A DNA stretch of 64,000 bases from Deltaproteobacteria bacterium (lineage in GTDB: Bacteria; Myxococcota_C; UBA6777), in contig PCBK01000018.1 in NCBI GenBank assembly GCA_002731275.1, positions 46,352 through 110,351 on the forward strand, in the 5' to 3' direction. Below, piece after piece: positions 17,039-26,893 of this stretch (positions are counted from its first letter, which is position 1; each line of letters starts with the position of its first letter). The translations under genes were made by a program, and so were the position numbers. The notes under the pieces are model-generated. The model was not told the DNA's origin, did no database searches, and worked only from the letters and a program-made list of their open reading frames with translations.

Positions 17039-19960
17039 ATGCCAACATTGGTCATCGCAGAAAAACCCTCCGTCGCCCGAGATCTCGCCCGGGTGCTCGG
17101 TGTCAAGCAAAAACAAAAAGGCTTCTTGCAAGGCAATGGGTGGGTCATCTCATGGTGCATCGGCCACCTCGTCGAACTTTGTGAACCACACGAGTACAAC
17201 GGTCAGTGGAAACGTTGGAACATGGACACCCTGCCCATGATCCCTCCGCAGCCCTTCAACCTGCGCCCGGTCAAACGCACCAAAGAACAATACGACATCG
17301 TCAGTCGACTGCTCAAACGTCGCGACTTTGACGCCGTTGTTAACGCCTGTGATGCTGGACGAGAGGGAGAGTTAATCTTCCGCTATGTCTACAATCTCTC
17401 GGGCTCTACGCTCCCCATCCAGCGGCTCTGGATCTCGAGTATGACCGACGAAGCCATCAGCGAAGGTTTCGCGCGACTCCAACCCGGCATCCAATACGAA
17501 AACCTCTGGCACGCCGCTCGTTGTCGTTCAGAAGCAGACTGGCTCGTCGGGATGAACGCAACACGAGGCATGACCCTCAAAGTACGTCAATCCAACAAAG
17601 GACGCGACACACCGCTGTTCTCCGTTGGACGTGTCCAGACCCCGACACTGACAATGCTCGTTCAACGCGAACAAGAGATCGTCAACTTCAAACCTGAAGA
17701 CTACTGGCAAGTGTACGGACACTTTCAACACGAGAAAGGCCAATACGTCGGTAAATGGTTCCGCAACAAGGTGGATCGCTTCAAAAAAGAAGAGCAAGCC
17801 AACGACCTCGTCAGCCAACTCGAAGGGCACCCTGCGCACGTCTCGCAAGTCAAAAAGACCACCCATCGCGAACGTCCACCGCTCTTGTTTGACTTGACGC
17901 GCTTGCAACGAACGGCGAACAAACGATACGGCTACTCGGCGGCACGCACCCTTGAGATCGCCCAAGAGTTGTACGAAAAACACAAGCTGTTGACCTACCC
18001 AAGGACGGACTCGATGCACCTGTCTTCGGACATGAAGCCCAAGATTCTTGGGATCGTTCGCAATATCGATGTCGATCCTTACGCGCCCTTCTCGCAAGAG
18101 TTGCTCGATCTCCCCAAGATCCCCTACCCCAAACGGATCTTTAACGACACGAAGGTCTCCGATCACCACGCGATTATCCCGACCTCCAAACGCCCCAACC
18201 TCGACAAGCTCCCAAACGACGCGCGCAACATCTACGACCTCGTCGTTCGCCGCTTCCTCGGAGCCTTCTTCCCTGACGCGATCATCGAGAAGACCAAAAT
18301 CATCACCAAGATCCTCAACGACACCTTTGTCACAAATGGAAAGGTCATCGCAAGTCCAGGCTGGCGACGTGTCGCAGGATGGGATGACAACAGCTCCAAA
18401 AAAAGAAAAAGCAAGAGCAAAAAAGATACAGACAAGGACGAAGAACAAAGCATCTTGCCCCCTGTCCAAAAAGGCGATGATTGTGGTGTGGAGAAGATTG
18501 AAATTCGCAAAAAACGCACAAAACCACCACCACGCTATAACGAAGCGAGCCTTCTCGCCGCGATGGAGGGTGCAGGTAAACAACTCGATGATGAGGAGCT
18601 TCAGCAAGCCTTGAAAGACTCAGGTCTTGGGACACCTGCAACGAGAGCGAGCATCATCGAGACCCTCCTTGGCCGACAATACGCCACACGTCAGGGCAAA
18701 AACCTCAACCCAACACCCAAGGGGATGTACCTGATCCAATCCATGCCCTTTGAAGGCCTCTCCTCTCCTCAACTTACGGGAGAGTGGGAATCTCGAATGG
18801 CGCGCATGGCACGTGGCAACTACGCCCACGAAGCGTTTGAGCAAGAGGTCAATGAGTTTGTGCGTCATATGCTCGATTGTATCAAACAATCTCGCCTGAT
18901 TGACCTCCCCTCCGAGATCAAAGGCCCTCCTCCAAAAGGAGGCGGCAAGGGGCGCTCCAACAGACCAAACCGAGAACCAATGGGCGTCTGTCCATCCTGT
19001 AAGGGCGCCATCATCGAGTACGACAAGGTCTTCGCGTGTCGTGGAGAAGACGGACAACAGCAAGGCTGTGGGTTCCGGGTATTCCGAGAAGTTGCGAGCA
19101 AAAAGCTGACCACAAGCATGGTCAAACAGCTCCTCGACAAAGGACACACCAAAATGCTGAAAGGCTTCAAAAGCCGCGCAGGGAACAAGTTCGATGCTGC
19201 GTTGGTCCTGCAAGAGGGTGGCAATGTGAGCTTTGACTTTACCGGTCAGCAGGGTTCTTCCAAGAAGGCAAAGAAGCCCCAAGCGTCCAAAAACGAGACC
19301 CAAACATCGGGCAAAACGACCTCCAAATCCACCAAAAAGAAGCAGACGACCAAGGCATCGAGTACTGAGAGCAAACAGCGCACGGACTCCGAAGGCAAGC
19401 CCACCCGCCCACCTGCACGTGTCGCCCCAGCCCCACCTGCTGTACAGTACGACACCCAAGGGGCTCCAGCACCCAACGCCAATGACTCGATGGAGTTACC
19501 GGACTTGTCGTTCGCCTCTCACTACGGAGATAAGCCAGAGACCCAATACCGCCGTGCAAATGACTTCCGCCCTCCCGCACAAGCCAGCCCACATGCGCTA
19601 CGTGCCCAGGTCTCGCAAGTCATCCCACAAAACGCCCCCCCCCAAGCATCACCACCACGTCCACAACGTGAGAGCCTTGGGAAGTGTCCCAACTGCCACA
19701 CAGGAAATATCATCCGTGGTCGCAAAGCCTGGGGCTGTGACCGCTACAGAGAAGGTTGCCAAACGACCATCCCCTTTGTCTTGGAAGGTCGGCCCTTTCA
19801 GGAGAGTGAAGTGCAGGAGTTGATCGAAAACAAACGGCTTGGTCCCCTCAAAGGATTCAAGGATGGCGATCAAACATTCGAAGGCAACGTGATGCTTGAC
19901 TTTACCCCTGAGAAAACAAACGTCTGCCTACAAGCCATCATCAAAACACCCAAGCGGTGA
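17039..19960 (+). CDS. topB: DNA topoisomerase III (type IA) with C-terminal zinc-ribbon domains
   Basis: 973 residues, longer than E. coli TopB (653). The TOPRIM start (LVIAEKPSVARDLA) and acidic DAGREGELIFR segment are present. The catalytic Tyr320 lies in LLTYPRTDSMHLS. After the core (~660 residues) there is a CPSC...C...C zinc-ribbon repeat, a low-complexity Lys/Ser/Thr/Pro linker (about residues 745-880), and a second CPNC...C...C ribbon. Each ribbon is followed by a similar module ending KGF. The enzyme relaxes and decatenates single-stranded DNA crossings. GAAGGAACAG precedes the ATG. The disordered linker and doubled tail are family-variable features. Confidence 0.95.
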   Translation: MPTLVIAEKPSVARDLARVLGVKQKQKGFLQGNGWVISWCIGHLVELCEPHEYNGQWKRWNMDTLPMIPPQPFNLRPVKRTKEQYDIVSRLLKRRDFDAVVNACDAGREGELIFRYVYNLSGSTLPIQRLWISSMTDEAISEGFARLQPGIQYENLWHAARCRSEADWLVGMNATRGMTLKVRQSNKGRDTPLFSVGRVQTPTLTMLVQREQEIVNFKPEDYWQVYGHFQHEKGQYVGKWFRNKVDRFKKEEQANDLVSQLEGHPAHVSQVKKTTHRERPPLLFDLTRLQRTANKRYGYSAARTLEIAQELYEKHKLLTYPRTDSMHLSSDMKPKILGIVRNIDVDPYAPFSQELLDLPKIPYPKRIFNDTKVSDHHAIIPTSKRPNLDKLPNDARNIYDLVVRRFLGAFFPDAIIEKTKIITKILNDTFVTNGKVIASPGWRRVAGWDDNSSKKRKSKSKKDTDKDEEQSILPPVQKGDDCGVEKIEIRKKRTKPPPRYNEASLLAAMEGAGKQLDDEELQQALKDSGLGTPATRASIIETLLGRQYATRQGKNLNPTPKGMYLIQSMPFEGLSSPQLTGEWESRMARMARGNYAHEAFEQEVNEFVRHMLDCIKQSRLIDLPSEIKGPPPKGGGKGRSNRPNREPMGVCPSCKGAIIEYDKVFACRGEDGQQQGCGFRVFREVASKKLTTSMVKQLLDKGHTKMLKGFKSRAGNKFDAALVLQEGGNVSFDFTGQQGSSKKAKKPQASKNETQTSGKTTSKSTKKKQTTKASSTESKQRTDSEGKPTRPPARVAPAPPAVQYDTQGAPAPNANDSMELPDLSFASHYGDKPETQYRRANDFRPPAQASPHALRAQVSQVIPQNAPPQASPPRPQRESLGKCPNCHTGNIIRGRKAWGCDRYREGCQTTIPFVLEGRPFQESEVQELIENKRLGPLKGFKDGDQTFEGNVMLDFTPEKTNVCLQAIIKTPKR

Positions 19961-20185
19961 AAAACGAAGAACGACAAAAACACACCAACTCATCCCTCTT
20001 CCTCTCCATGGGACTCTCTTCCTTTTTAAACCTCGAATTCGAAAAGAAGGTGTCACCATACATTCCCACTTAACCAAAGAAAATCGCTCTCCAACGACCA
20101 CAACACAAAGGTACCAAAGACTTGATTTTACCGGTGCCTTGTGGAACAATCCTGCACACATTTACACAAGCAATGGTGAGATTTG

Positions 20186-21766
20186 ATGAGCAAAGCACAT
20201 TGGGAACGATTTTGTACAAGTTATTGGGAAGAACCAACACTGGGCTTCTCTCTCGATTGGCTGCAGATGGACATGGAGCCATCCTACCTTGAGAAGCTGA
20301 CGCGGCCACTTCAAGCAGCTCTCCAAGAGATGAATGAACTAGAAGCTGGCGCGATCGCCAACGCCGATGAACAACGCATGGTCGGTCACTACTGGCTTCG
20401 GGACGCCTCACTCGCTCCGGAGCCTGCGCTTCAGCAGGCGATCGACGACGCAAAACAACACGTCCAGACATTCGCAAAAGCCATCCATCATGGCGACATC
20501 AAGCCGGAAAAAGCCGACTCCTTTAAACACTTTGTGCTCGTGGGAATTGGTGGTTCTTCGCTTGGTCCGATCTTGCTTCACGACGCGATGCGTTCCTCAC
20601 AAGACGCGATGCAAGGTCACTTTGTCGACAATACAGATCCCGACGGGATAGACCGCCTCGTCCAAACCCTTGGGGACGCTCTCAAGGAGACCCTTGTCCT
20701 CGTCATCTCCAAATCAGGTGGCACGAAAGAGACCCGCAATGGCATGTTGGAGATGAAGCACGCCTATGAACAGGCTGGACTCGACTTTGGGCGTCACGCT
20801 GTCGCCGTCACAGGAGAAGGCAGCAAACTCGAAAAGATCGCCGAAGAGAGTGGTATGCTCGCGACCTTCCCGATGTGGGACTGGGTTGGAGGACGCACTT
20901 CGCTCTTCTCCGCAGTCGGTTTGCTCCCAGCGGCACTTCAAGGTGTGGACATCGACGCGCTTCTCGCAGGCGCCGCCGCAATGGATGTGTGCACAAGACG
21001 CCCTGAACCACGCGACAACCCGGCCGCCTTGATGGCTTCATTGTGGTACTTCGCAGGAGAAGGTAGAGGGCTGCGTGATCTCGTCGTCTTGCCCTACAAA
21101 GATCGCCTGCTCTTGATGAGTCGTTACCTTCAACAGCTGATCATGGAATCTTTGGGTAAAGAGTTCGATCGAGATGGCCGTCCTGTTCATCAAGGTCTGA
21201 CCGTGTACGGGAACAAAGGCTCAACAGATCAACACGCCTTTGTACAGCAATTGCGCGAAGGCCCCAGCCGTTTCTTCGTCAACTTTATCGAAGTGAGAAA
21301 GGATCGCTCTGGACCAAGTATTGATGTCGAAGATGGTGTGACGAGTGGTGACTTCCTGCTCGGCTTTTTGATGGGGACACGAGAAGCGCTCCATCAAACC
21401 AAGAGAGCATCCCTCACCCTCAGCATCGAAGAAGTCAACGCACACAGCCTCGGCGCGCTGATCGCACTTTACGAACGCACTGTTGGCTTGTATGCGTCAC
21501 TGATCAACATCAACGCATACCACCAACCAGGCGTCGAGGCCGGAAAAAAAGCCGCTCAACGTTTCCTGACGCTCCAACAACAGGTCGTCTCACACCTGAA
21601 GGACACGCCTGAGACAGCCCACTCGATCGTCGAGATCGCAGAGGCACTTGAAGCACAAGAGATGACACAGGCGATTTTTTACATCCTCGAACATCTCGCG
21701 AGCAACCAACGATGCAAGAGATATGGCGACGCACCTTCAACACGCACATACCAGCATATGTCCTGA
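20186..21766 (+). CDS. pgi: Glucose-6-phosphate isomerase
   Basis: 526 residues. It interconverts glucose-6-phosphate and fructose-6-phosphate in glycolysis/gluconeogenesis (cytoplasm). Recognised stretches are VGIGGSSLGP, VISKSGGTKETRN, WDWVGGRTSLFSAVGL and GNKGSTDQHAFVQQL. The ATG at 20186 was chosen over the adjacent TTG; a GGTGAG site lies ~5 nt upstream. The gap to topB is 225 bp, so separate transcription is likely; glmU-like follows 40 bp downstream and may be co-transcribed. Confidence 0.95.
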   Translation: MSKAHWERFCTSYWEEPTLGFSLDWLQMDMEPSYLEKLTRPLQAALQEMNELEAGAIANADEQRMVGHYWLRDASLAPEPALQQAIDDAKQHVQTFAKAIHHGDIKPEKADSFKHFVLVGIGGSSLGPILLHDAMRSSQDAMQGHFVDNTDPDGIDRLVQTLGDALKETLVLVISKSGGTKETRNGMLEMKHAYEQAGLDFGRHAVAVTGEGSKLEKIAEESGMLATFPMWDWVGGRTSLFSAVGLLPAALQGVDIDALLAGAAAMDVCTRRPEPRDNPAALMASLWYFAGEGRGLRDLVVLPYKDRLLLMSRYLQQLIMESLGKEFDRDGRPVHQGLTVYGNKGSTDQHAFVQQLREGPSRFFVNFIEVRKDRSGPSIDVEDGVTSGDFLLGFLMGTREALHQTKRASLTLSIEEVNAHSLGALIALYERTVGLYASLININAYHQPGVEAGKKAAQRFLTLQQQVVSHLKDTPETAHSIVEIAEALEAQEMTQAIFYILEHLASNQRCKRYGDAPSTRTYQHMS

Positions 21767-21806
21767 ACAAAACATATTCACGTTCATCATTATATAGGAG
21801 GCCGTC

Positions 21807-22790
21807 ATGGCATCAGATCTCTCCGTCGTGATCCTGGCAGCCGGGAAAGGAACCCGGATGCGCTCCCCCAAAGCGAAAGTTCTGCACACAATCGGAGGCA
21901 TCCCGATCGTCGCGCACATCATCCACACAGTACAAACCCTCTCCCCTGAGCGCACTGTCGTCGTCGTTGGACACCAAGCCGACGAAGTCGAACAAACCCT
22001 CAGCGCACGTTTTGGCAAAGACAAGCTCGACTTTGCCCTGCAAGCCCAACAACTAGGGACAGGGCACGCCGTGATGGAAGCACAAAGCTCTTGGGAGCAA
22101 GGTGGCGCCTCCACCCTGATCCTCTCCGGCGATGTCCCCCTGCTCCAGGCCGAGACCTTGCAAGGATTACACAATCATAGAGAACAACACAACGCTGCGG
22201 TCGCGGTCTTGAGCTTCAGTGTAGATGATCCAACGGGATATGGACGGATCGTACGTGATCAGGACGGACAATTCTTGCAGATCCGTGAACACCGTGATTG
22301 TAGCGATGAACAACGCGAGATCAAGGAGTGCAATTCGGGGATCTATCTCGTGGACAGAGACTTCCTCAAGGGCGCACTTGGCCAGCTCAAGACGGACAAT
22401 GATCAAAACGAATACTACCTGACAGACATCGTCGAGATCGCCATGAAGGAAGGCAAAACAGTCACCGCACATTGTGTCGATGACGCAGGAGAGGTGCTCG
22501 GGATCAACGATCGCGCCCAGCTCGCAGCCTTAGAACAAACGTGGCAACAAAAGCGCAACGAATACTGGATGCGCGAAGGGTGCACGCTGCGTCTGCCACA
22601 AACGATCCAGATCGATTACGACGTCAAGCTCGGACACAATACAGAGATATCTCCCAATTGTTGCCTACTAGGCAACACGACGATCGGCGAAAATTGCAAG
22701 ATCGGCGCAGGCTCTGTCCTCAAGGACACCATCGTAAAAGACAACATGATGCTCCCTCCTCACAGCGTCTTCACGGACACAAAAGTCTGA
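21807..22790 (+). CDS. GlmU-like nucleotidyltransferase lacking the acetyltransferase domain
   Basis: 327 residues versus about 455 for bifunctional GlmU. The N-terminal uridyltransferase half is complete: VILAAGKGTRMRSPKAKVLH at residues ~8-27, LGTGHAV, LSGDVPLL and CNSGIYLV. The C-terminal half stops after only a few left-handed beta-helix turns (NTTIGENCKIGAGSVLKD), without the region that carries the acetyl-transfer His. It should therefore make UDP-N-acetylglucosamine from GlcNAc-1-phosphate and UTP, or a related NDP-sugar, but not acetylate glucosamine-1-phosphate. AGGAGG precedes the ATG. It sits 40 bp after pgi, consistent with amino-sugar supply. Confidence 0.85.
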   Translation: MASDLSVVILAAGKGTRMRSPKAKVLHTIGGIPIVAHIIHTVQTLSPERTVVVVGHQADEVEQTLSARFGKDKLDFALQAQQLGTGHAVMEAQSSWEQGGASTLILSGDVPLLQAETLQGLHNHREQHNAAVAVLSFSVDDPTGYGRIVRDQDGQFLQIREHRDCSDEQREIKECNSGIYLVDRDFLKGALGQLKTDNDQNEYYLTDIVEIAMKEGKTVTAHCVDDAGEVLGINDRAQLAALEQTWQQKRNEYWMREGCTLRLPQTIQIDYDVKLGHNTEISPNCCLLGNTTIGENCKIGAGSVLKDTIVKDNMMLPPHSVFTDTKV

Positions 22791-23098
22791 GCCCCTGAAC
22801 GCTATCCTTCCCTCTACAACGCGCCTGACATCCCTCACAAAAAATTGAGACTCAACTCCCCGAGAAAAACAGACGATACTGATACAGCGATCCTTGTGTT
22901 TGCATCTTGCGCTTGAAAAACACAAAGAATTGCAGGACAATAGAGATACCATATGCGATGAGTTCGCCACACCACGAGGAGTTCCCTCTGTGTGATGTAC
23001 AATCGCCTCGCAGATATCGTCGCCAATATGAGCAATATCGGGCAAATCGTCTCATACTGCTTGTAGATGGACGACATCAAAGAGACAGAGGTCGAATC
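22791..23098. other. Intergenic region without a supported gene
   Basis: 308 bp. An imperfect inverted repeat (TTGTGTTT ... AAACACAA, near 22895-22925) could be a weak hairpin. A 67-codon minus-strand frame (22852-23055) has one hydrophobic stretch but no ribosome site, so it is not called. Confidence 0.4.
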
Positions 23099-23968
23099 AT
23101 GTCGAAAGTCAAACTGCTCTTGTACGCATGTTGTTTCCTGTTTGCGTGTGTTCCCCAAGCTGACGCAACGACGATCCTTTACCAGACACTGGAGAAGAGG
23201 ATCATCACCGCTTCCAAGATTATCCGTGGAAAAATTATCTCCAAGCGTTCGTTTTGGACGGCGAATAAACGCAGCCTGTATACGGACTACACCATGCTCG
23301 TATACGAACGGCTCAAAGGGACCGCCCCCAAACACCTGACCTTTCGACAACTAGGAGGCCAACTCGACGGACACATCACACATATCCCAGGCTCCGCGCA
23401 CTACAAGCTCAACGAAGAGGTCGTATTGTTCTTTGAGCCACAAAGACGGCCGGGATTTTTGTTTGTCATGGACCTCGCAGCAGGCAAATACAACGTCGTG
23501 CGAAGTGGCAACCAGACCTTGCTCGTGCGAGACGTCAAACGTCTGGCTTTCTACCGCGCCCCAACCCTCTCCAACCAGACCGTTGGACATCTCAACTTCA
23601 GCGAAGCCCCACTCGGACTCAACGCCCTCAAACAGCAGATCCGTACACTCCAACCCAAGATGAAGTACAAAGTGATCCCCTTCCAGGGCTATACTCGATG
23701 GCGAAACAACCGAAAGCTCGCGATCTTAAAGGCACGCCAAAGAGCGCTCCAAGCAGGGAAAATTGACACCATCATCCCCAAGGTCAAGCAGGTGAAAAAA
23801 GCACCCATTCAGTGGCGCATCATCACGCCACAAGCGCCACTACGCATCAAGAAAGGGACCACGAACGTCCCCACACTTCGCCTGAAGCCCGTCCAGACAT
23901 TGCAACCCAAGCACACCAAAGAGATCGCAAAACCATCGGTCAAGAAGGTGAATGGAGGTGCCAAATGA
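23099..23968 (+). CDS. Secreted protein of unknown function, coupled to the matrixin gene
   Basis: 289 residues. A signal peptide is clear (KVKLLLYACCFLFACVPQADA, cleavage after ADA). The mature protein is basic, with an N-terminal domain (about residues 25-150) and a Pro/Lys-rich C-terminal tail (TIIPKVKQVKKAPIQW and later). I do not recognise a family. The start at 23099 has GAGGT 7 nt upstream; the frame extends upstream but without a site. Its TGA overlaps the ATG of the next gene by 4 bp, so the two are translated together. It could assist secretion or activity of the protease, but this is only inferred from coupling. Confidence 0.75.
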   Translation: MSKVKLLLYACCFLFACVPQADATTILYQTLEKRIITASKIIRGKIISKRSFWTANKRSLYTDYTMLVYERLKGTAPKHLTFRQLGGQLDGHITHIPGSAHYKLNEEVVLFFEPQRRPGFLFVMDLAAGKYNVVRSGNQTLLVRDVKRLAFYRAPTLSNQTVGHLNFSEAPLGLNALKQQIRTLQPKMKYKVIPFQGYTRWRNNRKLAILKARQRALQAGKIDTIIPKVKQVKKAPIQWRIITPQAPLRIKKGTTNVPTLRLKPVQTLQPKHTKEIAKPSVKKVNGGAK

Positions 23969-25884
23969 GCCGACGTCTGCTCCTTTTGCTGACACTCACA
24001 CTGTCCACAACTTGGCTCCCTTATCAAGCCGATGCGTATGTCAGGATCACGACTCCAAGCGGCACCCCCGTCAAGTGGACCAGTATGCCGATCACGTACT
24101 ACTACAATCACAACGGCTTCACACAAGTCCCTGAGTCGACGATGGTCGGGATCATCCAGGCGGCTTTCGACGCGTGGGCGCTGTCCAGCTGCGTAAAACT
24201 CTCCTCATCTTACTTGGGGAAGACACAGATGGTCTGGAACCAGTCAGACCGCAACAACGTCTTGATCTGGAACAAAGGCATCCCCTCCACACAATACCCA
24301 AATGCGCTCGCCCTCACAGTGCCAAACTACACGACGTCAGGGGAAATGGGTGACGCCGACATCATCTTCAACGCAAACTACAAATGGTCCACAACACCGC
24401 CCCAACTCAACCCTCCCTTCCAGGCGACAGACCCATTTGATGTCGTAGGCACCACGACTCACGAGTTGGGACACCTTTTGGGCTTAGGGCACTCAGCCGA
24501 TCAGAGCGCAGCGATGGCCTCCCACGCCAACCCCGGCCTGTGTTCTTGTCGCTCACTCAAACAGGACGATGTGGATGGGATCTGTGCGATCTATCCAAAG
24601 AGCTCCGGTCCTGGCCCTGGCCCCACAGGCGAAGGTGATGTCTGTACAAGCGCGTCCCCTTGTCCCTCTGGGCTTGTCTGCACCGCTACAGATCCGAACA
24701 ATCCAACACAAGGCAAGTGCTTTAAGTCGTGTCAATCCTCCTCCGATTGCACCAACGGAGAATTTTGTCAGGGCAACCCCACCAAGATCTGCGCTTGCCG
24801 TAGTGACGCAGAATGCCCAGCAGGAAGCACGTGTAATGACTTTCTGTGTAGTCCACCAGCCGGTGGCAACAAACAACAAGGTGAAGCCTGTGACGCAGTC
24901 AGCAATCTGTGCGCCAACGGACTCGCGTGTGTCTCCTCAGGTGCAGAACAACGTTGTCGAGTCCTCTGCTCCACAGAAAGTGACTGTGTCACAGGTGAAG
25001 CTTGCAAATCTGTCAGCGCAGGACAAAATGTCTGTATCTGCGAAACAGACGCCGACTGTCGCGGTGGAAAAAAGTGTTCAAACTTCCAATGTATCGATGG
25101 AACGCCTGCAGGTGGTGGAGATGGTGAACCCTGTCGTTCCGATGGCTCTTGCCAAAATGGTCTGACATGTATCACACACCCCACGACCAACATCGACACC
25201 TGCGTCAAAGATTGTCAGGGCGCAGCGGTCTGCCCTACAGGACAGGTATGTGATAGCCAACTGAAAGCCTGTGTACCAGACACGACAAAGCCAGGTGGAG
25301 CCGATCAAGGACAACCTTGTAACACCTCCACGCCCTGTAAAGCCGGGTTAATATGCATTGGTCAAGGGAACGCCGCCTTGTGTTACAAAGAGTGCGATGG
25401 AACAGTCGGTTCATGCCCAACAGGGACCAAGTGTACGCCTGTTTCCGGCTCCAACGATTCATTTTGTAAGGCGGTCGCGCCGACAGGTTGCAATCCAGCA
25501 TGCCCAACAGGGCAGACATGCCAAAATGGTACCTGCGTCAATGATACGCCAGCAGGTTGCAACCCTGCGTGTCCAACAGGGCAGACGTGTCAAAATGGCA
25601 CCTGTGTCAACATCAACACAAGCGGCTGCGATCCTGCGTGTTCAGTGGGTCAGATCTGTGAAAACGGAACGTGTGTGTTTGCGCCGCAATGTGACGCGAA
25701 TACAGCTTGTGCATATGGACAAGAGTGTATCAATGGGATCTGTGAGCTGAAAGATGAAACCCCAATCAAGCCACCAAAGGCAGTTGGGTGTACAACGCTT
25801 CACACAGCCCCAACGTCGCTGCCCTTGATCGTCTTTGGCTTGTTCTTGTTGGTCTTGGTACGCCGTCGTCGGTGGCTCGGGTAA
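23965..25884 (+). CDS. Secreted matrixin-type metalloprotease with Cys-rich repeats and MYXO-CTERM-like tail
   Basis: 639 residues. After the signal peptide (to ~residue 24) comes a metzincin domain with the zinc motif HELGHLLGLGH (166-176) and a Met-turn near Met184. From ~205 the protein is repetitive and Cys-rich (CPTGQTCQNGTCV units and longer C.SG..C..G..C blocks). It ends GCTTLH + hydrophobic helix (LPLIVFGLFLLVLV) + RRRRWLG, matching the layout of MYXO-CTERM sorting tails, which anchor or process exported proteins in Myxococcota. Start: ATG overlapping the previous stop, with GGAGG upstream. A cell-surface protease is inferred; substrate unknown. Confidence 0.88.
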   Translation: MSRRLLLLLTLTLSTTWLPYQADAYVRITTPSGTPVKWTSMPITYYYNHNGFTQVPESTMVGIIQAAFDAWALSSCVKLSSSYLGKTQMVWNQSDRNNVLIWNKGIPSTQYPNALALTVPNYTTSGEMGDADIIFNANYKWSTTPPQLNPPFQATDPFDVVGTTTHELGHLLGLGHSADQSAAMASHANPGLCSCRSLKQDDVDGICAIYPKSSGPGPGPTGEGDVCTSASPCPSGLVCTATDPNNPTQGKCFKSCQSSSDCTNGEFCQGNPTKICACRSDAECPAGSTCNDFLCSPPAGGNKQQGEACDAVSNLCANGLACVSSGAEQRCRVLCSTESDCVTGEACKSVSAGQNVCICETDADCRGGKKCSNFQCIDGTPAGGGDGEPCRSDGSCQNGLTCITHPTTNIDTCVKDCQGAAVCPTGQVCDSQLKACVPDTTKPGGADQGQPCNTSTPCKAGLICIGQGNAALCYKECDGTVGSCPTGTKCTPVSGSNDSFCKAVAPTGCNPACPTGQTCQNGTCVNDTPAGCNPACPTGQTCQNGTCVNINTSGCDPACSVGQICENGTCVFAPQCDANTACAYGQECINGICELKDETPIKPPKAVGCTTLHTAPTSLPLIVFGLFLLVLVRRRRWLG

Positions 25885-25972
25885 CCATTGGTGATAGCAT
25901 CTGAGGCAAAAAGAACTGCATTCCCCCCTCGTTGCGATCTTCCTGCACACACCCCTTTCCAGGTTTTTTTCC

Positions 25973-26001
25973 TTGACAACACAGGTCCGATCGGATAATA
26001 C
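25973..26001 (+). promoter_or_regulatory. Sigma-70-type promoter of rplU-rpmA
   Basis: TTGACA (25973-25978), 17-bp spacer and TAATAC (25996-26001). It lies ~200 bp before rplU, implying a long leader that may carry regulation. Confidence 0.75.
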
Positions 26002-26010
26002 ATTCGGACC
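25984..26010. promoter_or_regulatory. Operator-like inverted repeat over the rplU promoter
   Basis: GGTCCGA (25984-25990) and TCGGACC (26004-26010) form a perfect 7-bp inverted repeat with a 13-bp centre that covers the spacer and -10 box. This is typical placement for a repressor site; the regulator is unknown. Confidence 0.5.
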
Positions 26011-26209
26011 CTATTGGGATACAGATGGGTGGGGAAAGTGAGTGTTTTCAACAACTTTCTCTAACAAAATCCATCAGATAAGGTTCATTGAACCGAATAG
26101 ATTACAGCAAAATTTCAACTCGATTTCCTCATCGATCGCAAGAAGATTCTCGAAAACGATCTGTGAGGCCACTCATTTCGAGATCCAACAACAGATAAGG
26201 AAGTTTGTC

Positions 26210-26608
26210 ATGTATGCGGTGATAGAGACCGGCGGCAAACAATATCGCGTAAAAGAAGGTGATGTCCTTTACGTCGAGAAATTGCCCGGTGAAAAAAACA
26301 GTCAAATCGTGATCGATCGTGTGTTGCTCATCAACAGCGAAGATGGTCTTCAAGTCGGCGCTCCAGTACTCGAAAAAGCTGTTGTGGCTTGCGAAGTACT
26401 CGAACAATTTCGTGGCAAAAAGATCCTCGTTTACAAATTCAAGCGTCGCCAAAAGCAACGTAAACGCCAAGGCCACAGACAACACTACACACGTCTTCGC
26501 GTTGTCGAGATCGCTGCGGATGGGAAATTGACTGGCAAAAAAGCCAGCAAGCCCGCCAAAGCTGCCGTTGGTTTTGAAAGCGCTGCGCTCGAAGAAAACG
26601 CAGAATAA
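26210..26608 (+). CDS. rplU: 50S ribosomal protein bL21
   Basis: 132 residues. The core MYAVIETGGKQYRVKEGD and the RRQKQRKRQGHRQHYTRLRV segment are diagnostic. A ~30-residue Lys/Ala/Glu C-terminal extension (KKASKPAKAAVGF...) goes beyond the usual ~103 residues. AAGGAAG precedes the ATG at 26210; the frame continues upstream but is not translated by this evidence. It binds 23S rRNA in the large subunit. The conserved order rplU-rpmA-obg is kept, though obg is separated by 732 bp here. Confidence 0.97.
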   Translation: MYAVIETGGKQYRVKEGDVLYVEKLPGEKNSQIVIDRVLLINSEDGLQVGAPVLEKAVVACEVLEQFRGKKILVYKFKRRQKQRKRQGHRQHYTRLRVVEIAADGKLTGKKASKPAKAAVGFESAALEENAE

Positions 26609-26629
26609 TCAACACAGGAGAACAGGACT

Positions 26630-26893
26630 ATGGCTCACAAGAAAGCTGGTGGTAGTAGCCGCAACGGTCGTGATAGTATTGGCCAACGACGCGGCGTCAA
26701 AAAATTTGGCGGCGAAAATGTCCTCGCTGGAAACATCCTTGTCCGTCAACTCGGAACAAGAATCCACCCCGGTAACAACGTCGGTATAGGTAAAGACTTC
26801 ACCATCTACTCACTCATCGATGGTGTTGTCACATTCGAGCGCAAAGACAAAAAACGCAAATGTGTGAGCGTTTATCCCTCCACTGAAGCGTAA
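26630..26893 (+). CDS. rpmA: 50S ribosomal protein bL27
   Basis: 87 residues. It starts [20 protein letters not shown] and continues with GVKKFGGE, the standard bL27 N-terminus whose tail reaches the peptidyl-transferase centre. CAGGAG precedes the ATG. The gap from rplU is 21 bp; same operon. Confidence 0.98.
   Translation: MAHKKAGGSSRNGRDSIGQRRGVKKFGGENVLAGNILVRQLGTRIHPGNNVGIGKDFTIYSLIDGVVTFERKDKKRKCVSVYPSTEA

Noticed and set aside
22852..23055. 67-codon minus-strand frame with one hydrophobic stretch
   Set aside because: No ribosome site; lies in the leader of a plus-strand gene; overlapping frames of similar length exist.
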